Assembly (NCBI GenBank): GCA_019918135.1
Contig: WBZZ01002368.1
Location: 277,663 to 341,662 of the forward strand
DNA from: Paulinella micropora
Taxonomy: Eukaryota; Cercozoa; Imbricatea; Euglyphida; Paulinellidae
DNA length: 64,000 nt
Reading direction: 5' to 3'
The first letter of the stretch is position 1. Every line of letters starts with the position of its first letter. Below, in pieces: positions 1-9,999 of this stretch. The position numbers and the translations under genes are program-made. The notes beneath the pieces were generated by a model that ran no database searches, had not been told where the DNA came from, and worked only from the letters and a program-made list of their open reading frames with translations.

Positions 1-372
1 ACCGGTGGGATACATACATACGTTCACCCTGTCTTTTCCTGAGCAAGCGCTACAGCCTGTGGCGAAGCTGATATGTACAGCATGCATAGCACCCACAGAT
101 GTGGTTTCCCTAATTACAGCTCCCGACTCGCTTTTGCTGGAGAGAATTCAGAAAAGTTGAAACTATGTCGAAACTTGGCCTCAATTCGGACCCGATTTTT
201 TGAGACTTTTTCAACTGTTCTCAAGTCTCGCCAGGGAGAGCGAGTGGGGAGGTAGGGTTGAGGGATAAACATCTGTGCGCGCTGTATTTGCTGAATATAT
301 AACCTAAGCCACAGGCTGCAGCGGTAGCTCAGGGAAAGATAGGAATGTATGCGTGAAACTTTTGAACCACCT

Positions 373-374
<2 letters not shown>

Positions 375-457
<83 letters not shown>
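375..457. repeat. (GATA)n microsatellite
   Basis: About 20 tandem GATA units. Several LINE 3' ends in this window finish in the complementary TATC/TCTA repeat, so this tract may be a surviving retroposon tail. No LINE sequence is recognisable beside it. Confidence 0.95.
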
Positions 458-470
458 CTCCCCTAGTTAG

Positions 471-509
<39 letters not shown>
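471..509. repeat. Poly-C tract of 39 bases
   Basis: An uninterrupted run of 39 cytosines 14 bases after the GATA tract. The rest of positions 1-670 shows no convincing exon. A pyrimidine-rich acceptor just before 672 implies that an upstream exon of the next gene lies before or within this stretch. Confidence 0.9.
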
Positions 510-510
<1 letters not shown>

Positions 511-671
511 CTCGCTGTCACTTTCTTCTAGTGAAAGTATGAATATGTGTTGGTATCTTTGTATGTGCCTACATGATGTGTATATCAGCGGAGGCGTTGA
601 GTGCGATTTGAGGCGATTTGCCGTGTGCTTATGTTCACGCCACACATTGTTGCTGTCTGCCGCTGCCTCAG

Positions 672-2385
672 GTTTACAATCGAGGTTCAGGCCACCAAGA
701 CGGACGGGTCTCGCTTCCCTCCCTCCTGTGCGCCGTCGCTCCAATCGCTGATCGCCTTGCCTGTTTTGTGTAGCTCCAACTTGGGCTTCGACCCGGCGGT
801 GCACTGGCACTGGCTGCTCCCGCTAGGAGGGAATCCCGACCCCGCCCCCTCGCTGCAGCTGGTCACGACCCTGACGGGCATGCAAGAAGGTCACCTTGTT
901 CGCACCTCAGGACTGCCTTTGTAGTGTCTGTTCGTGCGAATACAGCAACCAGCCCGCCGCGCGCCCTTCTCTTGCCTAAAACACACTACCGTGCCCTGTC
1001 CGCACGTTTGGCAGGGGTGATCAAATACAAGTCGGACGTGCGCTCTGTCTTGTTCAACAACATCCTGTTCCAGGCCCTGGACGAGGACGAACAAGTGGTC
1101 AAAAGGTCCGCCTTTTAGCTACCTGTATGTTTATGTGATGCTGCTGGCTAGTGCGGAGTTAAACTTGATCTTCCGCCTGGGCTACTTGAATCCCGGCATC
1201 GACGACTTCAACACCTCCACCATGTACATTGACCCCATCAGCCCCTCCGCATTTGCCGACTATGTCACAGAGACCGACGGTCACCGCCCAGCGGCCTTGC
1301 CAGCGTTCCACGTCCCATAAGTGTTTTTTATGTGCCCTCGTCGGCCCTCTTGGCATGGCATTCTGTATGTTTTCAGCCTGTTGTGCTGTTGGTTTGTGGC
1401 TTAGTGACTTCGGTGTACGAAACCGAAATCGTGTTGCCGCCGGTGCTCCATGCGGGCGGGGTCAAATTCAACTTGATCGTCACGGACATCTGGGGGCAAG
1501 CGATATCATTGGTGTGGGGAGGCACCATGAGGTACATGCCCATCTTCCACTTGCCCAAAGATGTTGCGTTCTCATGCTGCGGCTGTTGGTGGCTGGTGCT
1601 GGTAGTGAGCAATGCGCAGCGTGGCTCAGCAATCGGGAAGGCAAAAACAACACGCAGATTCCCATCGAAGAGTACTTTGATTTCTTCTCGCGGGTGTGGC
1701 CTCTTCGGCCGCAGGATGCCAACTACGCCGGCCTGACCACCGCCTTCGGGCCGCGCCAGATCATGATTGCGGTACACTACGCACTTCCCGCCTCCTTCCG
1801 CCTCCGCGCTGTGCTGACTGTCCATGCCGCCTGCTGCAGGCCAACTTGGGTTACTTCGATTTCAACAAGGGCTACGACATCCGCAGCGTGGTCTAGATTG
1901 CTTTGCATACTTCGACTCGCTACACCATGTATGCTCCTATTGCAGGCGAAACGGTGGGTTGTGTCTTCCATTTCGGGTCACGCACGCCCCTTCTCTTGTG
2001 ACAGGACTGATTGCATGTTGACTGCAATTACTCTTTAATAAAGGACAGCAACAGCAAAACATTTTGATCATAACTAACAACTACATTTTCAAAGGTGAAA
2101 TGGCAGGAGTCACATTCCAGAAAATTGCTAATTGCATCCATGCACGTGTTTGATTCGGTGTGTTGTACAATGCGAGTAGGTACGGTGGTGGTGATCGATG
2201 AGAACCACAACAGCACCGAGAACAGCAGCAGTGCTGAGTGGGTCATGCTACAGCACGAGTTCTGCGAGCCGCGTCCGCATTTCCACGGGCAGGCGCGCCA
2301 GTACTTCTACACCAAGTGGGCCAACGTGGCCGGCATCCTCGTGAAGGTTGGCAGACGTGCACACAAACACACACACACACACATT

Positions 2386-2433
<48 letters not shown>

Positions 2434-2440
2434 CATATAT

Positions 2441-2473
<33 letters not shown>

Positions 2474-4886
2474 CTGTATCCAAAACACCTGGAGGTGGCT
2501 GTGTGTGCTGGCCTATGTGGTGTGGGCTTGTGTGCAGGTGGGGGACTACGTAGCGCAAGGCCAGCTGCTCGCGCAGATCGGCAACTTCGAGACGGCCTGT
2601 TGCAAAATGTCCTCGCTGCATGTGGAACTCCGCGTGGGCAGCCCGTGCGACCTGGAGTTCGCGCTCAACACGCCCAACTCGTTCTGCCCCAACGCGGACC
2701 CGGCCGACCAGTACGACCCACAAGTCAACCCCTGGTACATTTTGCCCCGTGGGCCAGATTGCCAGCCAAGGTCAGCTCTCACCCAACCTTGCGCTTCTGC
2801 AACCATATCTTTCCCAGTCCATTATATCTTCTGATCAACTTTCCGTTTATGTCTGAAACCAAGTACAGCATGTAACCGACATTTGTTTGTCGGGCCCTTT
2901 TTGTCATGTTTTCTTCCCGCTCTTTCTTTACGTGTTGAGTGGATTCTATATTTCCAACTTTTTCTGTTGGGCTCTTTATTGTTATTACTATTGTTACATT
3001 TTTTCACTTTCTCTTTTTTGCTTTTTCTGCAAGCCTTGAGTGGATTGTCCCGCCCACTGTCGGCATGGATGCGGAGGCGCGCTATTCAGTGTCTGACACT
3101 TGCCCCTGGCTGAACCGGCTGTCCCTGATCACTACGTACACAGTGGAGCAGGCTGCGCTGATAGAGAGCCCGTGCGAGAACCAGCCATCCCACAAGGGAT
3201 CAAAGGTCCCAAGCACCACAAGAACGCCGCCGTCCTCGAGCACAACAGCTGCGGCGAGCACAACCACCATCCCGCCGACTCTGGATCCAGAAACGAAGCT
3301 GAAAGCAGGCAAGATCAAATCAGAGGTGGCCAAGGAGCCCAAGTCCACAGCGAAGAGAACCAAAGACGCCAAACCCAAGCGGCGCGCACTCACGGCACAG
3401 TCGAGGCCAAGAATGCAGGGCCGGCGCAGCCTGCTGCACACGGACGCCAAGGACGCACAGGACGGGGACGACCTGCCCATCTGTGTCGACCCGGATGTTC
3501 CCGACAAAGAGAAAATCTACATCTCCGAATTGACCACTGTATTAGACTGGAACTGGCGCACCGGATATGACCCAACGTCCCAGTTGGTCCTGAGTGTTCC
3601 TGATACCAGCAAGATGTGGGTGCACCCGCCACAGCAGTACTTCAGTGGGAATGGCACGTGGTTCACCACCATTGTAAGTACACTCTCAGATTATGCATTA
3701 GCTTATCAACGAATTTATGCATTAGCATTGTAAGTACATTACGAATTTATGCATTAGCTTATCAACGAATACAGATTGCCATTATGCTCCCCTTGTCAAG
3801 CTGGTGCATAAATATTTTGAGTGTTCATAAAATTCGGACAGGCGCACAGAACCTGAATAAAAGCCGATATTAGAGAAAGGCAGAATAGGGTTGTTTTCTA
3901 GAGACAAGATAATAGAATAGGTATGCTGGTAATATGGCGTTTGATCCCATGCTCGTGCATAGATAATTCCACAGGGCGAAATCAACGACAACCAGGCGCT
4001 GAGCATCAAGGCGTACAACATCTGGGGCGACGTCGTGACGCTGGAGGACCCGCGCAAGGTACTACCAGGACCTGTGGCGATACAGTTCGCATGGCATGTG
4101 TGTAGGACGAGCTCTATGCCAATGAATCGCGTTTCCTCAAAGACAAGTATGTCCTCACATCAACTTAGAGTCAGGATTTGAGCCCTTCATTAGATGACGT
4201 GCACATGACCAAGAAACCCAGAACCTGAACAGCATCATGTGCTTTTCGTATTGAGTGACTGCCTGACTGCTTTGGTTCTTAGTTTGTCTGCTACCATACA
4301 CAGCAAGAAGATGTGGAAGCTAACCACGTATCTGCTGGTCTCACATCTCCCTCACCGCTCCTCCAGCTCGGTTACGTGTTGGTTCACTTGTTACACCCGT
4401 CTCGTTTGTGGTTTTGTGTAGATCGTTCTCGTCGTCGGGCAATTCGTCGCCCTCATCGTGTTGATTCTAAAGCCATGGACTTGGAACTTGCAAACTGAAA
4501 TCTCGCAGGATGTTGAGATTGAAGGTGTGGACGATAACTCCAAAGGAACTGCAGGAAGCAAGTTCACACCTATCAAAGCTGCTCCTGCTGATCCTCACGA
4601 ACCGGTTATCAGTCGATTCAACTCTCCGTCCTCTTTCCAGATATCCGCGGATGCAGACTTACAAGATAATCAGTTTTCGGCCTCTCCTCTTTTTGCCAGG
4701 TCCAATTCCGCTGCTCTTGCAGCCGAGCTGATACAGCCTGGCACGGACCCTGCGCATTTCGACCGGCATGCGCCCGAGGCCCCGATAGATGCCCCCATAG
4801 ATCCGGCGCCAACTCCTTCACTGTTTGAAATTCATTCCAGAACCCACTTGAGCCCAAATGATAGCAAGCGCGATTGGGCGGCCTGA
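672..4886 (+). CDS. Multi-exon membrane protein with degenerate M23 (LytM)-like domain, 5' end missing
   Basis: This is a spliced gene. Approximate exons are 672-726, 773-889, 1015-1097, 1152-1279, 1405-1562, ~1606-1771, 1840-1890, 1946-1976, 2095-2145, 2180-2346, 2538-2770, 3034-3673, 3975-4058, 4106-4146, 4304-4337 and 4422-4886. Introns run GT-AG and several are under 60 bp; the 1563-1605 and 2146-2179 junctions are the least certain. Across the 2180-2346/2538-2770 junction the protein reads like the end of a Peptidase_M23 fold: a hydrophobic strand TVVVID, then VKVGDYVAQGQLLAQIG, then SLHVELRVG. In active M23 enzymes the last motif is HxH and an earlier YxH is present. Here the first becomes S-L-H and the second Y-T-K, so zinc peptidase activity is doubtful. 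A hydrophobic segment (LLIVLVVGQFVALIVLIL, encoded around 4330-4475) precedes an acidic ~130-residue tail, suggesting a type I membrane protein with a cytoplasmic tail. A Ser/Thr/Lys-rich linker lies at ~3180-3420. Its role is unknown. It looks like a living host gene. Confidence 0.72.
2363..2474. repeat. Compound microsatellite inside an intron
   Basis: Consecutive (CA)n, (CT)n, (TA)n and (TG)n blocks fill the intron between the exons ending at 2346 and starting at 2538 of the M23-like gene. The tract is non-coding. Confidence 0.92.
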
Positions 4887-5357
4887 AAATAATAGTTCTG
4901 AAGATTGTCACTTCTTCGAAATGCCCGATGCAGAAGCTTGAAATTCAAATTCTATATCTCTCTCCTTTTCCTTCCTGTGCCATGAAAGTGTTTTCAATCC
5001 TGAAGCTTAGCAGCGGCGTCCAAGCTTTGGGTTTCAACTATGTCAGCAGATACCAATCAAATAGAACTCTACAGTCTCAAATCAATCTACCATCATTTTG
5101 TCATACAGCACTTATAGTCATTGTTGCGGAAATGATTTGCGCTTTAATTCGCGCACTACCTGTTTACGCAAGCACTTTTTAATAGAATACTTGCCACTCG
5201 TAGGATTGAGTGCGAAGACGAAGAGATAAAATGGAAGATTTAATAAGAGGTGAATAGTAAAAAGAATTAAAAAAAATAGTTTACTTTATCGTTTACGTTT
5301 ACTCTGATGGTACATCTGGACTGGCTCGCAGGGAGTTTATTTAACTGAAGGGGAGCA
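4887..5357 (+). other. 3' flank of M23-like gene; copia 3' non-coding end near 5300-5357
   Basis: No gene is visible. The last ~50 bases before 5358 resemble 12670-12728 (shared pieces: tggac, actcg/gctcg, agggagt, then a purine run ending ggggagcat). They read as the polypurine-tract end of a Ty1/copia element, so the LTR that follows also has internal sequence on its left. Confidence 0.5.
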
Positions 5358-6207
5358 TGGGACAATTGTAATTAGACCCTTCTCCTCAGTATTAATACCT
5401 ACTATTATTGCTATTATTAATGGTTAGGAGTATTCTTTATGATTAGTATTAGTAGATATTAATTAAGTTCTTCGTTCTAGCTGTGCGCCTTTGCCACTTC
5501 CCAACTCTTACGCTTCACTCTTATCTCTACTAGTGACAAGTATTCTCTTATTAAAAGTTTTAATAATAATTAGTGGAGAAAAAAAATTATCTGTTCTGTT
5601 ACTGGTGACACTATTAACAGTTTTTACGGGGGATAATTACCTATTTTACATGTATCACTACCACTCAAATGACAGTTTTTCTTGTCACTACCGTACAATA
5701 CATCTTTTTGACTTTCTCTAGGTGTTAGAATTAATATTCAATATTATTTGTTGGAACTAATAATTAATTAATACTCATATGTAGTTAGCATGTAATAAAC
5801 GCAGTGAAATCGAGGCGCAAATATGCGTTTAAACTAAAATAGATTTTGTGAGACTAACTTCATTTGACAATTAATTAGACCCTTCCTCCTCAGCTATTTC
5901 AATATTGCTATTTTATATATTAGTAATATTCGTTACTTTAGTAGTATTATTAGTTATTAATACATTCATTTAGAGTATCTTTTCTTATACTGGTGGCACT
6001 AGCTTTTTACCATTACCAGTATTGGGCCCATATCAGGCCGTTTCGTGAGTCATTTTCTGGAGGTACATCTTTTGTGTGACGTCAGTTAGTCTGGCGGGAA
6101 TTGTTCAGTATTATTAAATTCTTTTACGTGAGAAGCAGTTGGCCGGTAGGAGGGGGACGCCCCGAGTTCCGGTCGCCGTTTGCAGAAGTCGCGAGGGTTT
6201 TCTCCCA
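5358..6207 (+). repeat. Ty1/copia-type LTR, copy 1
   Basis: It starts TGGGACAATT after a purine-rich tract and ends TCTCCCA before a primer-binding-like stretch (ctggttatcgagcc). The 3' half (about 5950-6207) matches 12990-13266 closely, including ggccgtttcgtg, catcttttgtgtgacgtc and gtaggagggggacgcc. The 5' half is more diverged from copy 2 and carries insertions. The TG...CA ends and shared blocks define it as an LTR. Confidence 0.7.
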
Positions 6208-6385
6208 ACTGGTTATCGAGCCTTGGAGCGTGACCTGTGCAACGGATCGCAGAGGAGAACCTTCGTTAAAGGGGTGAGGGGTCCACCTTAAGTGACCACA
6301 TTACAGGAAAGTGCGCATTTTTAATTGTGTAGCTACAGCCGATCACTGTAGACACTACCCACGACCTGCTTTGCTGGTGTGCAGT
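6208..6385 (+). other. copia primer-binding site and leader
   Basis: The sequence after the LTR (gagccttggagcg, ggatcgcaga, caccttaagtgacc, gatcactgtagacactaccc) is found again, inverted, at about 38880-39046 upstream of a copia gag ORF. It is therefore the untranslated leader of a copia family. Homology stops at about 6385, where the repeat-rich ORF begins. Confidence 0.6.
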
Positions 6386-7029
6386 GCAAGTGCAACAATC
6401 TCACGTTGCATTATGTAGCATGCAAAAAGATCCGAAGCCTCGACCTGTCTGCTTACTCTGTCAAGAACAAGATCCAGATTTATCTGTGGCACTGCCGGAG
6501 ATTAGTGGAGCTTAAACAGCCACAAGTCTGCCGGGGAGAGCTGGAGCTTAAACAGCCAGAAGCCTGCCAGGGGGAGGTCGAGCTCTGGCTCTATGAATGT
6601 TCTTCGCTGGCTACGCTAGATGTGCTCATAGTGCAAGACAACTCACGTGCAGATTTGTGTGTGGACGATTGTCAGGGGCTTGCCGGCTGCAATCTGCCGC
6701 TAGAGCTCAAGAGGTGCACGACATTCACGTTGTCTTTTAAGAAATGCCCCTGTCTGACAGAACTAGGGCTACCGGCCTTACCCTGCTGCACCGAATTTAA
6801 TCTGCGTCTAACAGAATGCAGTGCTCTGGCAGGCTTGAGCCTGCCGGCCGCGCTACCCAGCTGCACCTCCTTTGTGCTTTTTGTAGAAACCTGTCCCGGC
6901 TACGAGTCGGAGAGATCCTGGCCGGCTTGCCGACCCTGCCGGCCGGCACGGAGCCCCAGGTTACCTGGGATTGCAAGCCCCCGGCGGAGCTTGGACAAGC
7001 GCGGAGCGGGCAACCAGGTCGCTAGCTAG
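6379..7029 (+). CDS. Cys/Leu-rich repeat (LRR-like) protein fragment
   Basis: An open frame of about 216 codons with irregular repeats of roughly 24-28 residues. Each has the pattern Leu-x-x-Cys-x-x-Leu-x-x-Leu (for example ECSSLATLDVL, DCQGLAGCNLP, KCPCLTELGLPALP, ECSALAGLSLPAALP). This resembles leucine-rich repeats with a conserved cysteine, as in cysteine-containing LRR proteins. No ATG lies at the start, and the frame opens where copia leader homology ends, so the 5' part is lost or supplied by splicing (a CAG acceptor-like site is at 6381-6383). The C-terminal ~50 residues are Arg/Pro-rich and may be non-coding. Function is unknown; LRRs normally bind proteins. It could be a host gene fragment next to, or captured by, the retroelement. 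Confidence 0.5.
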   Translation: MQCKCNNLTLHYVACKKIRSLDLSAYSVKNKIQIYLWHCRRLVELKQPQVCRGELELKQPEACQGEVELWLYECSSLATLDVLIVQDNSRADLCVDDCQGLAGCNLPLELKRCTTFTLSFKKCPCLTELGLPALPCCTEFNLRLTECSALAGLSLPAALPSCTSFVLFVETCPGYESERSWPACRPCRPARSPRLPGIASPRRSLDKRGAGNQVAS

Positions 7030-7360
7030 TGCTGCACGCTAGCAGCCCCGCCGCGCACCGCTGGGATCCCTCACCGCCCCCCCCCCCCCCCCTTGAACCT
7101 AAGCCACGTGCCGACGGGACAGGGTCTTCCGGCAGGACTCGGACGACGCGCCGGGGGAACCCCACCGACCCCAAAATCTCAAAGAGGACGTCCTCTTTAG
7201 CTTTATCAACGCGGTCCCGGAGTCTTGGAGTACCATCGCCCCCGTCCCTCGGAATTATTAACGAACGACTGCTTCTTCTTCCAATGGAGCAAGAGATTCT
7301 GGAATCGCCGGCGAGGGGGGTCGCCCGGGGAGGGGGGTTAATTTTTTCAATAAAAGAAAT

Positions 7361-8653
7361 TTATTCGACAAGAACCCCACAGTCACGCAAAGCTAACGCC
7401 ACCTCGGAATTGCCATCGCCGGTGTCCGGCCCGGTCTCGTACACCGCCAGCCGCTGCCACGGCGGCGCACCGGCCGCGGTCGTCTGCCGGTCGTAGTACA
7501 GGTAGAGGAGCGACAGGCCCGGCCGACCCGCGACCTCCGGGACGCGCCCGCCCTGCAAGTCCACCAACAACCGCTGCAGACGCTCGAACCTGGCCGCCAG
7601 CGGCGGGTCATGCAGCACGCCGTCCACTTCGAACCAGTGCGGGTTAAAGCGGATGTACACGACGGGCAGGTCGCGGAAGTTAGGGTTAGCCCCCAGCGCC
7701 GTGCTGATCTGGAGCATGCGCCCGAGCTCGCACCGGTACCGCCGATGCGCGAACTCATCGTTGCCTAACAATACCAGACATTTGCGGCAGTGCGGCAGCG
7801 ACTGGAACCCGAGCAGGTGAAAGTCGGGCCGCGAGCTCACTGCTCCTGCAAACTGCGGGGTGATTTGGGAGTCGCAGTGTTTGTAGAAGATGACATTGGC
7901 AAAGTCGCGATCAAACGCCCAGCCCTGGGCAGTAAGAAACTCCGCTAACTGCTGCTCGCTGCGAAAGCGCTGGGCGATGCCCTCGGCCGTGTGACACCGC
8001 TGCACATGGTCGTCGAGCATGCGCTCCGTCTTGCAGCGCGTGGTGCACTGCAGCAAGCCTTGTTCTGTCTGGAACTTGCCCGTGCTGAACGACGCAAAGG
8101 CGCATACGTGCTTCCATCTCTTACTTTCCTCGTGCCTCCTCTCGTGTTTCCGGGGAGAGCCAGAGGTTGTAAAGCAGGCCTCGCACTCGGGACAGGAAAA
8201 CGGCTTCTCACCACTGTGTGCGCGCAGGTGTGTCTTGAGACCGCCAGAGGTTGTGAAGCGGGCCTCGCACTCTGTGCAGGCAAAAGGCTTCTCACCACTG
8301 TGTGTGCGCAGGTGTGTCTTGAAGCGGGAACCGCACTCTGGGCAGACAAACGGTTTCTCACCAGTGTGTATGCGCAGGTGTCTCTTGAGATCGCCAGATT
8401 CACTGAAGCGGGCCTCGCACTCTGTGCAGGCAAAAGGTTTCTCGCCACTGTGTGTGCGCAGGTGTCTCTTGAGACTGCCAGCCTGAGTAAAGCGGGCCTC
8501 GCACTCTGGGCAGGCAAAAGGCTTCTCGCCACGGTGTGTACTAGCAGTAGTATTCTGTTTTTCGTGCATTTCTGCGTGTTCTTCGCTCTTGCTCGGTTTT
8601 GTCGTAACCTTTTTGGCCGGGACACTTGACTGGGTCAGGTCTACTGGCTGCAT
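7361..8653 (-). CDS. C2H2 zinc-finger protein with C-terminal PD-(D/E)xK nuclease-like domain
   Basis: A 430-codon single-exon ORF; I chose the ATG at 8653 over an upstream GTG. Five tandem Krüppel-type fingers lie at about residues 42-180, joined by (T/S)GEKPF linkers. Finger 3 is shortened: only six residues lie between its second Cys and first His, so it probably does not fold. A further Cys/His-rich region follows. The last ~200 residues contain RPDF, then a hydrophobic strand with LLGNDEFAHRRY, then CELGRMLQI and VVYIRFNPHWF. In algal and large-virus proteins the corresponding order RPD...E(x)DE(x2)H(x2)Y...RM...(V/I)RFNP marks a restriction-endonuclease-like fold. Here the usual Glu before DE is replaced (LLGN), so activity is uncertain. 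It may be a host gene, a mobile-element nuclease or a captured one. It is transcribed away from the 40-bp palindrome. Confidence 0.8.
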   Translation of the reverse strand: MQPVDLTQSSVPAKKVTTKPSKSEEHAEMHEKQNTTASTHRGEKPFACPECEARFTQAGSLKRHLRTHSGEKPFACTECEARFSESGDLKRHLRIHTGEKPFVCPECGSRFKTHLRTHSGEKPFACTECEARFTTSGGLKTHLRAHSGEKPFSCPECEACFTTSGSPRKHERRHEESKRWKHVCAFASFSTGKFQTEQGLLQCTTRCKTERMLDDHVQRCHTAEGIAQRFRSEQQLAEFLTAQGWAFDRDFANVIFYKHCDSQITPQFAGAVSSRPDFHLLGFQSLPHCRKCLVLLGNDEFAHRRYRCELGRMLQISTALGANPNFRDLPVVYIRFNPHWFEVDGVLHDPPLAARFERLQRLLVDLQGGRVPEVAGRPGLSLLYLYYDRQTTAAGAPPWQRLAVYETGPDTGDGNSEVALALRDCGVLVE

Positions 8654-8691
8654 GCAATGAACAGACTGTCGGCCACTCACGGTCCTGGCGG

Positions 8692-8731
8692 ACCGTCGCG
8701 ACCGTTGCTACGTAGCAACGGTCGCGACGGT
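8692..8731. repeat. Perfect 40-bp palindrome between divergent genes
   Basis: Every position pairs around the centre at 8711/8712 (core gttgctacgtagcaac). The sequence is GC-rich with repeated CGCGAC/GTCGCG. It sits between the zinc-finger gene and the coiled-coil gene, so it could be a shared promoter element, a cruciform site or a fossil transposon tip. Confidence 0.9.
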
Positions 8732-9367
8732 GAACGAACTGACGCAGGCCGTGCTAAACTGTGCCCGGTTGCAGGCCTGCCAGCAGGCGGCCGATCAGGC
8801 CCAGAGCGAGTGCAAGAAGTGGCAGAGCAAGTGCGAGCAGCTGATACAGCGGGCGCGCGAGGCTGAGTTCCAACGCGAGGAGGAAGGGAAGCAGGAGCTG
8901 GTGGCTCTGCGACTAGAGATTGAGCGGCTCAAACAGGCCAACATAGACTTGCAAGCACTCACAGGCAGGCTCAGCCTATGCGCACAAAAGAGCGCTAGCA
9001 CCGACGCCGCCGGCAGCATAAAGTGGGGCCCCGACTTTTGTCGGCTTGTGCATTGGGGGCGACGCCAGATCGTTTATTTTACTCTGCGCGTGCGGGAGTT
9101 AGCTCACGACAGGTACTTGGAGTTCTCGAGAGCGATGGACGCCGAGTCTATGAACACGTAGTAGACTTTAGAAGCGCACTCGACTTTCTGAACCAGATCG
9201 TGCCCGAGCCAACGCCGCCAGATCTGACCGTTCCCTCACATGAACAAGAGCTCATGGTCGAAAACTACAGGCGTGGTTTCTTGAAATATTACATTCCTTC
9301 TTTAGCTCACAGGCCCGAGTGGCAGGATCCCTTAGGGGGGTGGCAAGCAGATCCTTTTGTACCATAA
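8730..9367 (+). CDS. Coiled-coil protein, unknown function, probably spliced or frameshifted
   Basis: Two overlapping open frames (8730-9161 and 9023-9367). The first encodes about 90 residues of Gln/Glu/Lys/Leu-rich heptads, a strong coiled coil (for example LRLEIERLKQANIDLQAL). The second encodes a non-repetitive segment with RRVYEHVVDFRSALDFLNQIV and ends with a proline-rich tail. The frames probably join through a small intron: a GT at 9047-9048 pairs with the AG ending at about 9112, or there was a frameshift. The start ATG abuts the palindrome. I recognise no family. Its divergent arrangement with the zinc-finger/nuclease gene suggests shared regulation or membership of the same element. 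Confidence 0.5.
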
Positions 9368-9443
9368 AACTAATAACTAAAAAATCTCGTAATTGACAGT
9401 GCCGGCCCGCAGCGTGTTTACATACATTTGACACAGGAATGTT

Positions 9444-9999
9444 TTAAAAGAAATACTCCTTCATTGCAACATAGTCATTCAACCATGCATCAACATTTTG
9501 TCCGGGTTTTGGATACATGTTCTCGAAAATTTGCGCTTTTATGTTCTTATTTACCCCGGAGATTGAACCGAACTTGGCTCTCACTGCCTCTATCAGCTCT
9601 ATCGGTCCTGTGATTGTCTTAGTACACAAATATCGAACGACAACAGGATGAGAAAAAGCAACTGACAGAATGAGTTGTAGTGTTCGCATGCGCTCATAAT
9701 GCTTCTTTTCTTTCTGTAATAGTATCCTCTGAGTCAGGTTCATCAGGCAACTCCCTCTCCTCAATCTCCAGTGCTTTGACTGGGTCATAAGGATATTTAA
9801 CCTTTGCCTTTGCTGGGTCATCGAATGCCAGCGTGACGCACTCACCATGCCAGGCACTGATGCCCTTTGCATAGTTCACTAGCTTGTAACGGAAGTCGGA
9901 ATAATTCCGAGTGGCACCATCCAACTGCGGGATGTACTCTTGCTTTAAACCCATTGTTTTCTCAGTTCCAAGGCTCATAACCTTTGGGAAGCTACCCAT
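9444..9999 (-). pseudogene. Ty1/copia gag (UBN2-like) fragment
   Basis: Two minus-strand frames join around 9730. The upstream one has YIPQLDGATRNYSDFRYKL, the typical copia Gag start motif (hydrophobic-P-x-L-x-G-x-N-Y-x-x-W/F-R). The downstream one has the UBN2 pattern RAKFGSISGVNKNIKAQIF then VDAWLNDYVAMKEYFF. A frameshift separates them, and the zinc knuckle, protease, integrase and RT are absent. It probably belongs to the LTR at about 11150-11338, in the same orientation. Confidence 0.72.

Noticed and set aside
2350-2490. Open frames rich in Tyr-Ile, Ser-Leu or His-Thr repeats on both strands
   Set aside because: They are translations of (CT)n, (TA)n and (CA)n microsatellites within an intron.
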